From NCBI RefSeq assembly GCF_900110735.1, contig NZ_FOET01000002.1, forward strand, positions 1 through 64,000: DNA of 64,000 nt. Reading direction: 5' to 3'. A model generated the notes under the pieces. The model saw only the letters and a list, made by a program, of their open reading frames with translations, did not search any database and was not told where the DNA came from. A program made the position numbers and the translations under genes. This stretch comes from Streptomyces radiopugnans (lineage in GTDB: Bacteria > Actinomycetota > Actinomycetes > Streptomycetales > Streptomycetaceae). Each line of letters begins with the position of its first letter. The stretch's first letter is position 1. Positions 1 to 7,728 of this stretch are shown piece by piece.

Positions 1-385
1 CCGGCCCCATCGACCCCAGCACCCACCTCTGGCGCCCGTCCCTCCCGGTGAAGGAGTCCGCCACCTCCCGCGCGATCCGCGCCCCGGCCTCGGACAGCTC
101 CCCCACCCGGCCGGCGATGTCGTACTCCGCCAGCGCCGCGAAGTTCGCACCGAAGGTGTTGGTCTCCACACAGTCCACCCCCACCGCGAAATACGCCTCG
201 TGCACCGAGGCCACGATGTCCGGGCGGGTGACATTGAGAACCTCGTTGCAGCCCTCCAGCTGCTGGAAGTCCTCCAGCGACGGATCCGCCGCCTGCAGCA
301 TCGTGCCCATCGCCCCGTCCGCCACCACCACCCGCGACGCCAACGCCTCACGCAGCAGCTGGGACCTCGGTCCGGCCGCGGTCAC
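1..385 (-). CDS. metH: Methionine synthase MetH, N-terminal part (runs off the window)
   Basis: Cobalamin-dependent methionine synthase transfers a methyl group from methyltetrahydrofolate to homocysteine. Only the first ~128 residues, the start of the homocysteine-binding barrel, are present. The reading begins with a GTG at 383-385 and shows the family's N-terminal signature VVADGAMGTMLQ, then EGCNEVLNVTRPD and ETNTFGANF. The GTG overlaps the stop of the adenosine kinase gene by four bases (GTGA), so the genes are translationally coupled. With metK and adoK upstream in the same operon it would regenerate methionine for SAM synthesis. The zinc-binding, folate, B12 and reactivation domains lie outside the window, so completeness cannot be judged. 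Confidence 0.93.
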   Translation of the reverse strand, partial: MTAAGPRSQLLREALASRVVVADGAMGTMLQAADPSLEDFQQLEGCNEVLNVTRPDIVASVHEAYFAVGVDCVETNTFGANFAALAEYDIAGRVGELSEAGARIAREVADSFTGRDGRQRWVLGSMGP

Positions 386-1365
386 GGCAGTTCCCTCAGG
401 TGCGGGACGACCTGGGCCGCTGCCGTTGTTCCGTAGGAGGTGCGCATCCTGGAGAGGATGGACTCGCGGTAAAGCCGGTACTCCTGCGTACCGATGTAGT
501 CGAGGGCGGTCGCGGCGACGGTGCAGCCGAACTGCGCCGCGACCCGGCCCGGGAGATTCCAGGACATGCCCGCGACGAATCCCGCCCGGAAGGCGTCACC
601 GACACCTGTCGGATCGACGACGCCCTCGACCGGCACCGCCGGGATCTCGATGTCGGGCCGGCCCTTCCTCCGGAGGCGGACGCCCGCGTCGCCCAGTGTC
701 GTGATCCAGCACCCGACGCGGTCGAGGATCTGGGGTGTGCTCCAGCCGGAGCGCTCCTGGAGCAGCGCCGCCTCGTACTCGTTGCCGAACAGCCAGCGTG
801 CGCCTTCGAGGAGTCGCCGGACCTCGTCCCGCTCGAGTCTGGCCAACTGCTGGGAGGGGTCGGCCGCGAAGGGGATGTTCAGGGCCCGGCAGGTGTCGGT
901 GTGCCGGATCATCGCCTCGGGGTCGTCGGGTGAGATCACGACGAGGTCGAGGCGGCCCACCCGGGCGATCACCCGGCGCAGGTCGATGGTGCGGGCCTCC
1001 GCCATGGCACCCGCGTAGAAGGTGGCGATCTGGTTCTGCACCCGGTCGGTCGTGCAGACGAACCGGGCCGTGTGCAGGCTCTCGCTGATGTGCACCGAGT
1101 CGGTGTCGATCCCGTGTTCCTTGAGGTGGAGGCGGTACGGCTCGAAGTCGCCGCCTGCCGCGCCGACGAGCACGGGGCGCAGGCCCAGCAGCCCCAGTCC
1201 GTAGCAGATGTTCGCGGCCACTCCCCCGCGGCGGACTTCGAGCCGGTCGGCCAGGAAGGACAGCGATACCCGGTCCAGCCGTTCGGCCAGGAGTTGGTCG
1301 GTGAAGACCCCGGGGAAGGTGAGCAGGTGGTCGGTGGCGATCGAACCGGTTACAGCTGTTCGCAC
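382..1365 (-). CDS. adoK: Adenosine kinase (PfkB family, AdoK type)
   Basis: Phosphorylates adenosine to AMP in the cytoplasm. The 327-residue protein opens with TAVTGSIATDHLLTFPG and contains SLSFLADRLEVRRGGVAANI and AFAADPSQQLARL-like stretches, closely resembling from memory the mycobacterial adenosine kinase rather than sugar kinases. The PfkB signature 2 DPTGVGDAFRAGF supplies the anion hole and the catalytic Asp. Start is GTG at 1365 preceded by AAGGGGGA; an upstream in-frame extension would read through metK antisense and is not credible. Lying between metK and metH, it likely removes adenosine released from S-adenosylhomocysteine, relieving product inhibition of the methyltransferases in this operon. 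Confidence 0.9.
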   Translation of the reverse strand: MRTAVTGSIATDHLLTFPGVFTDQLLAERLDRVSLSFLADRLEVRRGGVAANICYGLGLLGLRPVLVGAAGGDFEPYRLHLKEHGIDTDSVHISESLHTARFVCTTDRVQNQIATFYAGAMAEARTIDLRRVIARVGRLDLVVISPDDPEAMIRHTDTCRALNIPFAADPSQQLARLERDEVRRLLEGARWLFGNEYEAALLQERSGWSTPQILDRVGCWITTLGDAGVRLRRKGRPDIEIPAVPVEGVVDPTGVGDAFRAGFVAGMSWNLPGRVAAQFGCTVAATALDYIGTQEYRLYRESILSRMRTSYGTTAAAQVVPHLRELP

Positions 1366-1394
1366 GGCGCTGTCCCCCTTTTCCGTCGGTTCCG

Positions 1395-2624
1395 TCAGTT
1401 CCGGCAGCCGGCCGCGGCGCGCAGCGGCCGGACCCGGTCGGTGCGCTCCCAGGTGAAGTCGTCCAGCTCGCGGCCGAAGTGGCCGTAGGCGGCCGTCCGG
1501 GCGTAGATCGGCCGCAGCAGGTCCAGGTCGCGGATGATCGCGGCCGGGCGCAGGTCGAAGACCTCGCCGATGGCCTGCTCGATCCGCTCGGGCTCCACCG
1601 TGTGGGTGCCGAAGGTCTCCACGAACAGGCCCACCGGCTCGGCCTTGCCGATGGCGTAGGCCACCTGAACCTCGCAGCGGGCGGCCAGCCCGGCGGCCAC
1701 CACGTTCTTGGCCACCCAGCGCATCGCGTAGGCGGCCGAGCGGTCCACCTTGGAGGGGTCCTTGCCGGAGAACGCGCCGCCGCCGTGGCGGGCCATGCCG
1801 CCGTAGGTGTCGATGATGATCTTGCGTCCGGTCAGGCCCGCGTCGCCCATCGGGCCGCCGATCTCGAACCGGCCGGTGGGGTTGACCAGCAGCCGGTACC
1901 CGTCGGTGTCCAGCTTGACGCCGTCCCCCACCAGGGAGGCCAGCACCGGCTCCACGACGAACTCGCGGATGTCCGGGGCCAGCAGCGCGCCGACGTCGAT
2001 GTCGGAGGCGTGCTGGGAGGAGACCACCACGGTGTCCAGGCGCACGGCCTTGTCGCCGTCGTACTCGATGGTGACCTGCGTCTTGCCGTCCGGGCGCAGG
2101 TAGGGCATCGCCCCGTCCTTGCGCACCTGGGCGAGCCGCGAGGACAGCCGGTGGGCGAGAGTGATGGGCAGCGGCATCAGCTCGGGCGTCTCGTCGCAGG
2201 CGTAGCCGAACATCAGGCCCTGGTCGCCGGCGCCCTGCCGGTCCAGCTCGTCCGTCCCGCCGGCCTCCGAGGCGCCTTCCACGCGGGTCTCGTAGGCGGT
2301 GTCCACGCCCTGGGCGATGTCGGGGGACTGCGCCCCGATGGACACCGACACCCCGCACGAGGCGCCGTCGAAGCCCTTCTTGGAGGAGTCGTAGCCGATC
2401 TCCAGGACGGCGTTGCGCACCAGGGTGGGGATGTCGGCGTAGGCGGTGGTGGTGACCTCGCCGGCCACATGCACCTGGCCGGTGGTGATCAGCGTCTCCA
2501 CCGCCACCCTCGCCCCGGGGTCCTGGGCGAGGATGGCGTCGAGGACGGTGTCGCTGATCCGGTCGGCGATCTTGTCGGGGTGGCCCTCGGTCACGGACTC
2601 CGAGGTGAACAGTCGGGAGGCCAT
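1395..2624 (-). CDS. metK: S-adenosylmethionine synthetase
   Basis: Makes SAM from methionine and ATP in the cytosol. The 409-residue protein has the family landmarks in order: [12 protein letters not shown] near residue 15, [12 protein letters not shown] near 130, and [19 protein letters not shown] near 265, and is of normal length. It starts one base after the acyl-carrier-protein stop codon and is therefore in the same transcript as two methyltransferases. A second metK next to a biosynthetic operon is usually a pathway-dedicated copy; whether the genome has another copy cannot be seen here. There is no SAM riboswitch because there is no upstream gap. Confidence 0.97.
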   Translation of the reverse strand: MASRLFTSESVTEGHPDKIADRISDTVLDAILAQDPGARVAVETLITTGQVHVAGEVTTTAYADIPTLVRNAVLEIGYDSSKKGFDGASCGVSVSIGAQSPDIAQGVDTAYETRVEGASEAGGTDELDRQGAGDQGLMFGYACDETPELMPLPITLAHRLSSRLAQVRKDGAMPYLRPDGKTQVTIEYDGDKAVRLDTVVVSSQHASDIDVGALLAPDIREFVVEPVLASLVGDGVKLDTDGYRLLVNPTGRFEIGGPMGDAGLTGRKIIIDTYGGMARHGGGAFSGKDPSKVDRSAAYAMRWVAKNVVAAGLAARCEVQVAYAIGKAEPVGLFVETFGTHTVEPERIEQAIGEVFDLRPAAIIRDLDLLRPIYARTAAYGHFGRELDDFTWERTDRVRPLRAAAGCRN

Positions 2625-2625
2625 C

Positions 2626-2868
2626 TCAGCTCACCCGCGCCTTGAAGAAGGTCCGGTCGATGGCCTCGAGGGTGCGGATCGAGTCGACCTCCAGGGTGTC
2701 CATGTCGATGGACCGCCCGCTCACCTGCTCCAGCAGGAAGACGAACTCGACGAAGGACAGGGAGTCGATGAGCCGGTTCTCGATGAGGTCCAGGTCGGGG
2801 GCGATGTCGTCACGGTCGGGGTGGCGCTTGACGATCCACGCCTTCACCTGGTCGAGTCCGTCGGTCAT
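2626..2868 (-). CDS. Stand-alone acyl/aminoacyl carrier protein
   Basis: An 80-residue acidic carrier protein. The phosphopantetheine attachment Ser36 lies in [20 protein letters not shown], matching the DSL motif at the start of helix 2. The start codon overlaps the stop of the phosphopantetheinyl transferase gene (ATGA), and the amino acid:[carrier protein] ligase lies one gene further upstream. No ketosynthase, acyltransferase or NRPS module is in the operon, so the expected cargo is a single amino acid rather than a polyketide chain. Identity as a carrier protein is secure; the cargo is inferred from neighbours. Confidence 0.9.
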   Translation of the reverse strand: MTDGLDQVKAWIVKRHPDRDDIAPDLDLIENRLIDSLSFVEFVFLLEQVSGRSIDMDTLEVDSIRTLEAIDRTFFKARVS

Positions 2869-3296
2869 GGGGTCTCTCCTTTGGATTCTGTGATGATGGG
2901 CGCGGCCACAGCGACCGCGTAGTCGACGTCGTGGCTGATGCTCACCGTGATCTCCGTGATCCCGGAGGCGGCGGCCATGTGGCGGGCTCCGCCGCGCAGG
3001 TGCACCAGGGGCCAGCCGCCGTCGGAGCGCCGCACCACGATGTCCAGCCAGGGCAGGAAGCGGTCGCGCACCCGCAGGGTCTTGAAGGCCGCTTCCTTGG
3101 CCGCGATGCGTCCGCAGAGGCTGAGCACGTCCAGCCCGGTGGAGGTGCGGCAGTCCGCTATTTCGCCGGGGGTGAGCATTCGCTCGAAGAACCCCTCGCC
3201 GTAGTCGTCGAGGAGGCGTCGGACACGCTTGACGGACACGATGTCCATGCCGAGGTTCGCCCAGCCCGGGCCACTGGGGGCGGGGTGGGCCGGCAC
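2865..3296 (-). CDS. 4'-phosphopantetheinyl transferase, AcpS type
   Basis: Transfers phosphopantetheine from CoA to the carrier protein. The 143-residue reading has the two AcpS magnesium-site regions: NLGMDIVSVKRVRRLL (compare GIDIVEIERI of AcpS) and RIAAKEAAFKTL, followed by a C-terminal ITVSISHDVDYAVAVA strand. I chose GTG at 3296 because it lies just after the upstream ligase gene and keeps the strand before the first Asp; the ATG inside GMDIV would cut into that strand. Being coupled to the ACP gene suggests it activates that ACP rather than serving fatty acid synthesis. Confidence 0.85.
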   Translation of the reverse strand: MPAHPAPSGPGWANLGMDIVSVKRVRRLLDDYGEGFFERMLTPGEIADCRTSTGLDVLSLCGRIAAKEAAFKTLRVRDRFLPWLDIVVRRSDGGWPLVHLRGGARHMAAASGITEITVSISHDVDYAVAVAAPIITESKGETP

Positions 3297-3297
3297 G

Positions 3298-4164
3298 TCA
3301 GAGCACCGACCTGGCCCGCGCGACCGCTTCGGCGGCGGCCTCCCAGCCGCCGTGGCGCTGGGTGAGGGCCGACAGCCACCGCTCCAGGCCGAAGGCCACA
3401 CAACTGGTGAAGACGGGCCCGCCGGTGTCGGCGAGTGTGATGGAGCAGCGGTCTCCGAAGAAGTTGCGGTGGGTGTTGACCGAGGAGATGGCGAGGTCCC
3501 CGAAGAGGAACTCGTACTTGACGGGCGCCAGTCGCTGCATGAGCGCCTTGGAGCCGCCCCTGTCGTAGAAGGGGTCGCAGGCCGCTTCCTTGCGCAGGGG
3601 CAGGTCGAGTGCCTCGGCGAACGCGGTGATCTTCTCGCCGAACGTCTCCAGATGCCGCTGGGCGTGCTCCTTGCTGCCCAGGGCCACGATCTCCCGCATC
3701 CGGAAGCCGAGTTGGCGGCGCAGATGCTCGTACCGCTCCTCCTTGCGGAAGCACCAGCCGACCACCGTCACCAGGGTGTCGGAGGGCACCGTCTGCCCCT
3801 GGTGGTGGAGGTAGACGCCGTAGCAGGAGGCCGAGGGCAGTCCCAGCGCGGCCGGCTGGAGGGCATCGCAGGGAAAGCAGCCGGTCTCGCAGCAGAAGGG
3901 TGCGGACTCCCGGCGCTCAAGGTCCAGCGGGGCGACGACGACCGCCTGGTGGGGGAAGTTGTCGTAGTAGTCCAGCCGGGCCAGGTCCGCGGTGGGCAGC
4001 AGGGGCGGCAGGGTCATCACGCGTGCTCCGGCACTGACGCCCCAGCTCTCGAAGGTCTCGTCGAGCAGCCGCAGCAGGGCGGTGCCTTCCGGACCGAGGG
4101 CCGGAAGGCCGGCACGGTCGTCGATCGGACCCGGTGGTGTCCGGGTCTCTGCGGGGATGGACAT
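3298..4164 (-). CDS. Amino acid:[carrier protein] ligase (class II aaRS-like)
   Basis: Predicted to activate one amino acid with ATP and load it on the phosphopantetheine arm of a carrier protein instead of tRNA. The 288-residue protein has no tRNA-binding domain. It shows class II synthetase features: VKYEFLFGDLAI and a motif 3-like SCVAFGLERW near residue 265. Cys residues in FCCETGCFPCDAL (~95-105), a Glu in FRKEERYEHLRR (~150) and the Cys in TSCVAFGLERW fit the zinc-ligand layout of atypical seryl-tRNA-synthetase-like ligases that charge carrier proteins. The adjacent ACP and PPTase support this. The substrate (small amino acids such as Gly or Ala in known members) cannot be read from sequence. 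Confidence 0.82.
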   Translation of the reverse strand: MSIPAETRTPPGPIDDRAGLPALGPEGTALLRLLDETFESWGVSAGARVMTLPPLLPTADLARLDYYDNFPHQAVVVAPLDLERRESAPFCCETGCFPCDALQPAALGLPSASCYGVYLHHQGQTVPSDTLVTVVGWCFRKEERYEHLRRQLGFRMREIVALGSKEHAQRHLETFGEKITAFAEALDLPLRKEAACDPFYDRGGSKALMQRLAPVKYEFLFGDLAISSVNTHRNFFGDRCSITLADTGGPVFTSCVAFGLERWLSALTQRHGGWEAAAEAVARARSVL

Positions 4165-4217
4165 GCGGGCCTCTCAGAGAGGTCGGAACGCGAACGGACT
4201 CGGAAGGGGCCGGGGGC

Positions 4218-5108
4218 TCAGACGGCCGGGAGGACGTCGTCGCTGAAGATCCCGGTCTTGAGGAAGAAGGCGAGCGGCTTGCGGATCGACCTGCGCTCGA
4301 TCTCGCGCCGCCGGTCGTCCTCGAGGAGCGCGTTGCGCAGGGCCAGCGGGTCGGGGATGCCTGCGTCGCGGTAGACGTGCGGGTTGTAAAGGGAGTTGAG
4401 GCTGAACACGACGTAGCGCTTGAGGTAGGCCTCGACCTCGGCGAGCCGCTCCGGGCCGACGGTCTCGCGCATCCGGGTGTGCAGCAGGGAGACGAGCTCG
4501 CGGCCGAAGGCGATGTGCCGCGACTCGTCCTGGTGGTGGATGCGGTTGACCTGCCGGATCGTGTCGCAGAGCGTCTCGTCCTGCGCCATGCGGGTGTTGT
4601 AGTGGTCGACGAGCTCCTCGAAGAACAGGATCCGCGCGAAGACCAGGAAGTTCTCCACCTCCGGCTCCCAGTCGGAGTCGGCGCGCATCGCGGTGGAGGG
4701 GTAGATCTTGTTTCCGTAGCGGCGGCAGAACTCGGCGAAGAACCACATGTGCTCGTTCTCCTCGCCGATGAAGTGGTGGAAGAAGTCCGAGGGGACCTCG
4801 AACCCGGGCATGTGGATGCGGCGCACGACCTCGATCAGCAGTTCGCGGATGCCGTGCACGTTGAGGCTGTAGAAGTTGACGCTCTCCCACTTCGAGAGCC
4901 GGCGCAGGGTCTCCTCGCCGAGTTCGTCGAACAGCGGGGTGCCGTACGGGGTGAGCAGTTCGGGGCTCATCCACATCCGGTTCTCGTCCAGCCGGTCGGG
5001 CCAGGTGAACTCCTGGTAGGGGTTGTAGTAGTCCTCGATGGACTTCGTGCTCAGTCTGTCCAGGACTTCCTGGAAGCGGTCGGTGATCGGCAGGGCCGCG
5101 GTGGGCAT
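4218..5108 (-). CDS. AurF-like diiron N-oxygenase
   Basis: A 296-residue helical ferritin-like protein of the p-aminobenzoate N-oxygenase (AurF) family, which oxidises amines to hydroxylamine, nitroso or nitro groups using a carboxylate-bridged diiron centre. Candidate iron ligands are visible in order: IGEENEHMWFF, ARILFFEELVDHYN and RIHHQDESRHIAFGREL, giving the E / ExxH / E / ExxH pattern plus an extra His. Start ATG at 5108 is preceded by GGAGGGAAC at good spacing; a longer frame into the methyltransferase gene is rejected. In this operon the likely substrate is the amino group of the carrier-bound amino acid or a product of it. An unrelated diiron oxidation remains possible. Confidence 0.82.
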   Translation of the reverse strand: MPTAALPITDRFQEVLDRLSTKSIEDYYNPYQEFTWPDRLDENRMWMSPELLTPYGTPLFDELGEETLRRLSKWESVNFYSLNVHGIRELLIEVVRRIHMPGFEVPSDFFHHFIGEENEHMWFFAEFCRRYGNKIYPSTAMRADSDWEPEVENFLVFARILFFEELVDHYNTRMAQDETLCDTIRQVNRIHHQDESRHIAFGRELVSLLHTRMRETVGPERLAEVEAYLKRYVVFSLNSLYNPHVYRDAGIPDPLALRNALLEDDRRREIERRSIRKPLAFFLKTGIFSDDVLPAV

Positions 5109-5166
5109 GTTCCCTCCAGTCGTCTTCCGGTGGGTCGTCGGTCGCAGGCGGGGCGGGCCCGGCGGC

Positions 5167-6261
5167 TCAGGGCCTGGCCTCGTAGACGGCGTTGACCGGG
5201 GTCTCGGTGGCACGGCGCCACCGGGTGAACCCGCCGGCCTCCGCGATCCTGCGGAACGCCTTCTCCCCGGCGTGGTTGCCCAGGGCGTACGGGCCGCGCT
5301 GGGCGACGGCGACCGGCAGGCACATCACGGCGGACAGGCTCATGAACATGCGGGCGGCCGGGGTGTCGCCGGTGACGTCGTCGGCGGAGGCGTTGGTCTC
5401 CACGAGCATCCAGGTGCCGTCCGCGGCGAGGGTGCTGTGCACATGGGCGGCGGCCGCCTCGGGGTCGCCCATGTCGTGCAGGCAGTTGAAGAACGTCACC
5501 AGGTCGTAGTCGCGGCCGGGGTAGTCGTCGGCGGAGGCCGTCTCGAAGACCACCCGGTCGCCCAGTCCGGCGTCGTCGGCGAGCTGGCGGGCGATGGAGA
5601 TCGCCTCTTCGGAGTAGTCGAAGCCGTACACGGTCGCGTTGGGGAAGGCCTCGGCGATCAGTCGCGTCGTGTGGCCGACGCCGCAGCCCACGTCCGCGAC
5701 GCGGCCGCCGTTCGCCAGCTTCTCCGTCACCCCGTCCAGGGCCGGCAGCCACTCGGGGACGAGGCGGTGCTGGTAGGAGGGCTGGAAGAGGCTGCCCATG
5801 CCGGTGTCCAGGGCGGGGTCGTGTTCGGCCCAGCCCACGCCCTCGCCGGTGCGGTACGCGTCGATGAGCTGGTCCTCGGTGGCGTACAGGGCCTTGAGGG
5901 CGGTGAAGAAGCCGGCCGTGAAGGTGACCGCGGAGCTGTCGGCGAGGACGGGGGCGTGCGCCGCGGGCAGGGTGTACTGGTTGGAGCTCGGGTGCCTCTC
6001 GACGTAGTCGGCGCTGAGCTGCGCGTGGAGCCACTCCTCCGCGTAGCGGGGGGTGATGCCGGTGTGCTTGGCGAGCTCCTCGGGGGTGAGCGGGCCGTGT
6101 TCGGCGAGCGCCCGGTACAGGCCCAGGCGTTCACCCAGGGCCACGGTCAGTCCGCGGACGGCGGCGGCCGCGTCCACGATCACCCTGCGGTGGAACTCGT
6201 CGGTCGTGGCGCCGGCGGACGCGGCGCCGGTGGGCGTGGCGCCGGTGGGCGTGGCGTTCAT
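5167..6261 (-). CDS. Class I SAM-dependent methyltransferase
   Basis: A 364-residue methyltransferase with an N-terminal winged-helix-like region (PLTPEELAKHTGITPRYAEEWL, residues ~55-85) and a Rossmann SAM domain with GGRVADVGCGVGHTTRLIAE (~185), FDYSEEAI for the ribose-binding acidic position and FNCLHDMGDPEAAAAH. This architecture is typical of small-molecule O- or N-methyltransferases. The N-terminus begins with a low-complexity Ala-Thr-Pro-Gly repeat (ATPTGATPTGAAS), so the true start might be slightly internal. It overlaps the upstream methyltransferase stop by four bases (ATGA). The methyl acceptor is unknown; the N-oxygenated product of the pathway is a reasonable guess. Confidence 0.85.
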   Translation of the reverse strand: MNATPTGATPTGAASAGATTDEFHRRVIVDAAAAVRGLTVALGERLGLYRALAEHGPLTPEELAKHTGITPRYAEEWLHAQLSADYVERHPSSNQYTLPAAHAPVLADSSAVTFTAGFFTALKALYATEDQLIDAYRTGEGVGWAEHDPALDTGMGSLFQPSYQHRLVPEWLPALDGVTEKLANGGRVADVGCGVGHTTRLIAEAFPNATVYGFDYSEEAISIARQLADDAGLGDRVVFETASADDYPGRDYDLVTFFNCLHDMGDPEAAAAHVHSTLAADGTWMLVETNASADDVTGDTPAARMFMSLSAVMCLPVAVAQRGPYALGNHAGEKAFRRIAEAGGFTRWRRATETPVNAVYEARP

Positions 6262-7097
6262 GAGGTGGCCTCCTCGGTGGTTCGCAGGTCGCAGGTGAAC
6301 AGGAAGGAGCGGGGGACGCCGGGGACCTGGCGCGGCGGCACGGAGTAGGGCCAGCGCCCGAAGTCGGCGCCCTCCTCACCCGGCTGCTTCACCTCGCGCG
6401 GCGACCATCCGCTGTCCTCCAGCAGCCGCTCGGGCTCGTCGGTGCCGAACAGCCAGGGGTTGCCGTCCTCGGCGAGGGCGGACAGGAAGGGGCGGGACAG
6501 GGGGTTGTCCAGCGCGGCCCGGCTGATCAGGTCGCCGATCAGGACGGAGCCGGCGGCGCTGGTGTCGGACAGGGTGGCCAGCAGGGTCCTCACGGACTCC
6601 TCGGTGAGGAAGAACAGCAGGCCCTCGACGACCCACAGGACCGGTTCCTCCGAGCGCCATCCGGCCTCCTTCAGCGCCCCGGTCCACTGGCCGGTGAGGT
6701 CGACCGCGACGGCGCGGCGGGTGCGGCCGGCGGGGGCCGGTTCGCCGGCGAGCATCCGCGCCTTGGCCTCCAGCAGTGCGGGGCGGTCGAGTTCGTAGAC
6801 GGTGACGCCGTCCGGCCAGGGCAGGCGGTGGAAGCGGGTGTCCATGCCGGCGGCGAGGAACACCACCTGGCGTATGCCGCGTTCGGCGACGGTGCGGACG
6901 ATCGCCTGGTCCATGTACGCGGTGCGGATGGCCAGGAACGGCACGGTGCCGGCGCCCGCGTACCGCTCGAGCAGTTCGAATCCGGTGTCCGCGGCCACGG
7001 TGCGGGCGTAGGGGTCGTCGAACAACCGGTCCTCGCGTTCGGACTCCAGGGCGCGGGCTGCGGCGGTCCACTGGGCTGTGCGGGATACGGCCTCCAC
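6258..7097 (-). CDS. Leucine-carboxyl-methyltransferase-family (COG3315) methyltransferase
   Basis: A 279-residue SAM methyltransferase of the PPM1/LCMT-like family common in actinomycetes. Diagnostic stretches are SRTAQWTAAARALESERED and DDPYARTVAADTGF near the start, QVVFLAAGMDTRFHRLPWP for the SAM loop (~75-95), VYELDRPALLEAKARML, and WVVEGLLFFL. Family members often methylate carboxyl or hydroxyl oxygens of natural products. GTG start at 7097 with AAGGGAG upstream. It is coupled to the next methyltransferase, so the operon can transfer at least two methyl groups, consistent with the linked MetK, AdoK and MetH. Acceptor not predictable. Confidence 0.85.
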   Translation of the reverse strand: MEAVSRTAQWTAAARALESEREDRLFDDPYARTVAADTGFELLERYAGAGTVPFLAIRTAYMDQAIVRTVAERGIRQVVFLAAGMDTRFHRLPWPDGVTVYELDRPALLEAKARMLAGEPAPAGRTRRAVAVDLTGQWTGALKEAGWRSEEPVLWVVEGLLFFLTEESVRTLLATLSDTSAAGSVLIGDLISRAALDNPLSRPFLSALAEDGNPWLFGTDEPERLLEDSGWSPREVKQPGEEGADFGRWPYSVPPRQVPGVPRSFLFTCDLRTTEEATS

Positions 7098-7142
7098 GGG
7101 AGGTCTCCCTTCGTCTGGTGGTGTGGACGGTCGTGTCCGGCG

Positions 7143-7640
7143 TCAGCCGCGCAGGCAGGCCGCCGGGTCCATCGCCTCGGGCATCGACACGGGGTGGGCG
7201 GCGGAGCGGCGCTTGAAGATGCTGTGCAGGATCATGCTGAACACGACCGTCCCGTCTTCGGCCACCAGCCGGCACCTGGGCTGGACGATGCCGGTGGCGG
7301 GGTTGCCCAGTGAGGGGCGGGAGCCGAGGATCTCGACCTGTGCGGTGAGCCGGTCGCCGGGCCGCACGGGCCGGTGGAAGCGCATCTCGTCGATCCCCGG
7401 CGATCCCACGCACTCGCTGTAGGCCAGCAGCCCGTCCACGTAGCGCCTCATGAACAGCGCCGCGGTGTGGAAGCCGCTGGCGACCAGCCCTCCGAACGGC
7501 GACTGCGCGGCACGCTGCGGGTCGGTGTGGAACGGCTGCGGATCGAAGCGGGCGCCGAACTCCACCACCTCCTCCTCGGACACGGTGACCTGGCCCAACT
7601 CGTGCACGTCGCCGGCACGGAAGTCCTCGAAGTAGCGCAT
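7143..7640 (-). CDS. MaoC-like hot-dog-fold hydratase/dehydratase
   Basis: A 165-residue MaoC-family protein. The hydratase motif is recognisable in EFGARFDPQPFHTDPQRAAQ and SPFGGLVASGFHTAALF, placing the catalytic Asp/His pair near residues 35-40. A second block PGDRLTAQVEILG is also typical. ATG at 7640 is preferred to one nine codons upstream because GAGGGGA sits immediately before it. It is the first gene of the operon downstream of a consensus-like promoter. In a carrier-protein pathway it could hydrate or dehydrate an acyl thioester, or act on a CoA ester; no fatty-acid genes accompany it. Confidence 0.82.
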   Translation of the reverse strand: MRYFEDFRAGDVHELGQVTVSEEEVVEFGARFDPQPFHTDPQRAAQSPFGGLVASGFHTAALFMRRYVDGLLAYSECVGSPGIDEMRFHRPVRPGDRLTAQVEILGSRPSLGNPATGIVQPRCRLVAEDGTVVFSMILHSIFKRRSAAHPVSMPEAMDPAACLRG

Positions 7641-7682
7641 GCCGTCCCCTCGTCCTCGGTCCATCACTCCTTGGGCAGAACC

Positions 7683-7712
7683 AAGCTACGAACGAGTCGT
7701 TTATTTTGTCAA
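7683..7712 (-). promoter_or_regulatory. Promoter of the aminoacyl-carrier-protein operon with internal dyad
   Basis: On the minus strand, TTGACA (7707-7712) is followed by an 18-base spacer and TAGCTT (7683-7688). This AT-rich patch stands out from its surroundings. The spacer holds a perfect 5-1-5 inverted repeat, AACGAGTCGTT at 7691-7701, positioned where a repressor could bind. Transcription would run into the MaoC-like gene starting at 7640. Confidence 0.6.
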
Positions 7713-7728
7713 CCCAAAAGAATGGGCG

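Noticed and set aside
382..2358. Long frame fusing an Arg-rich N-terminus to adenosine kinase
   Set aside because: The extension is out-of-frame metK; the true gene starts at GTG 1365 with a good ribosome-binding site.
2625..2640. SAM riboswitch before metK
   Set aside because: metK starts directly after the ACP stop codon, leaving no room.
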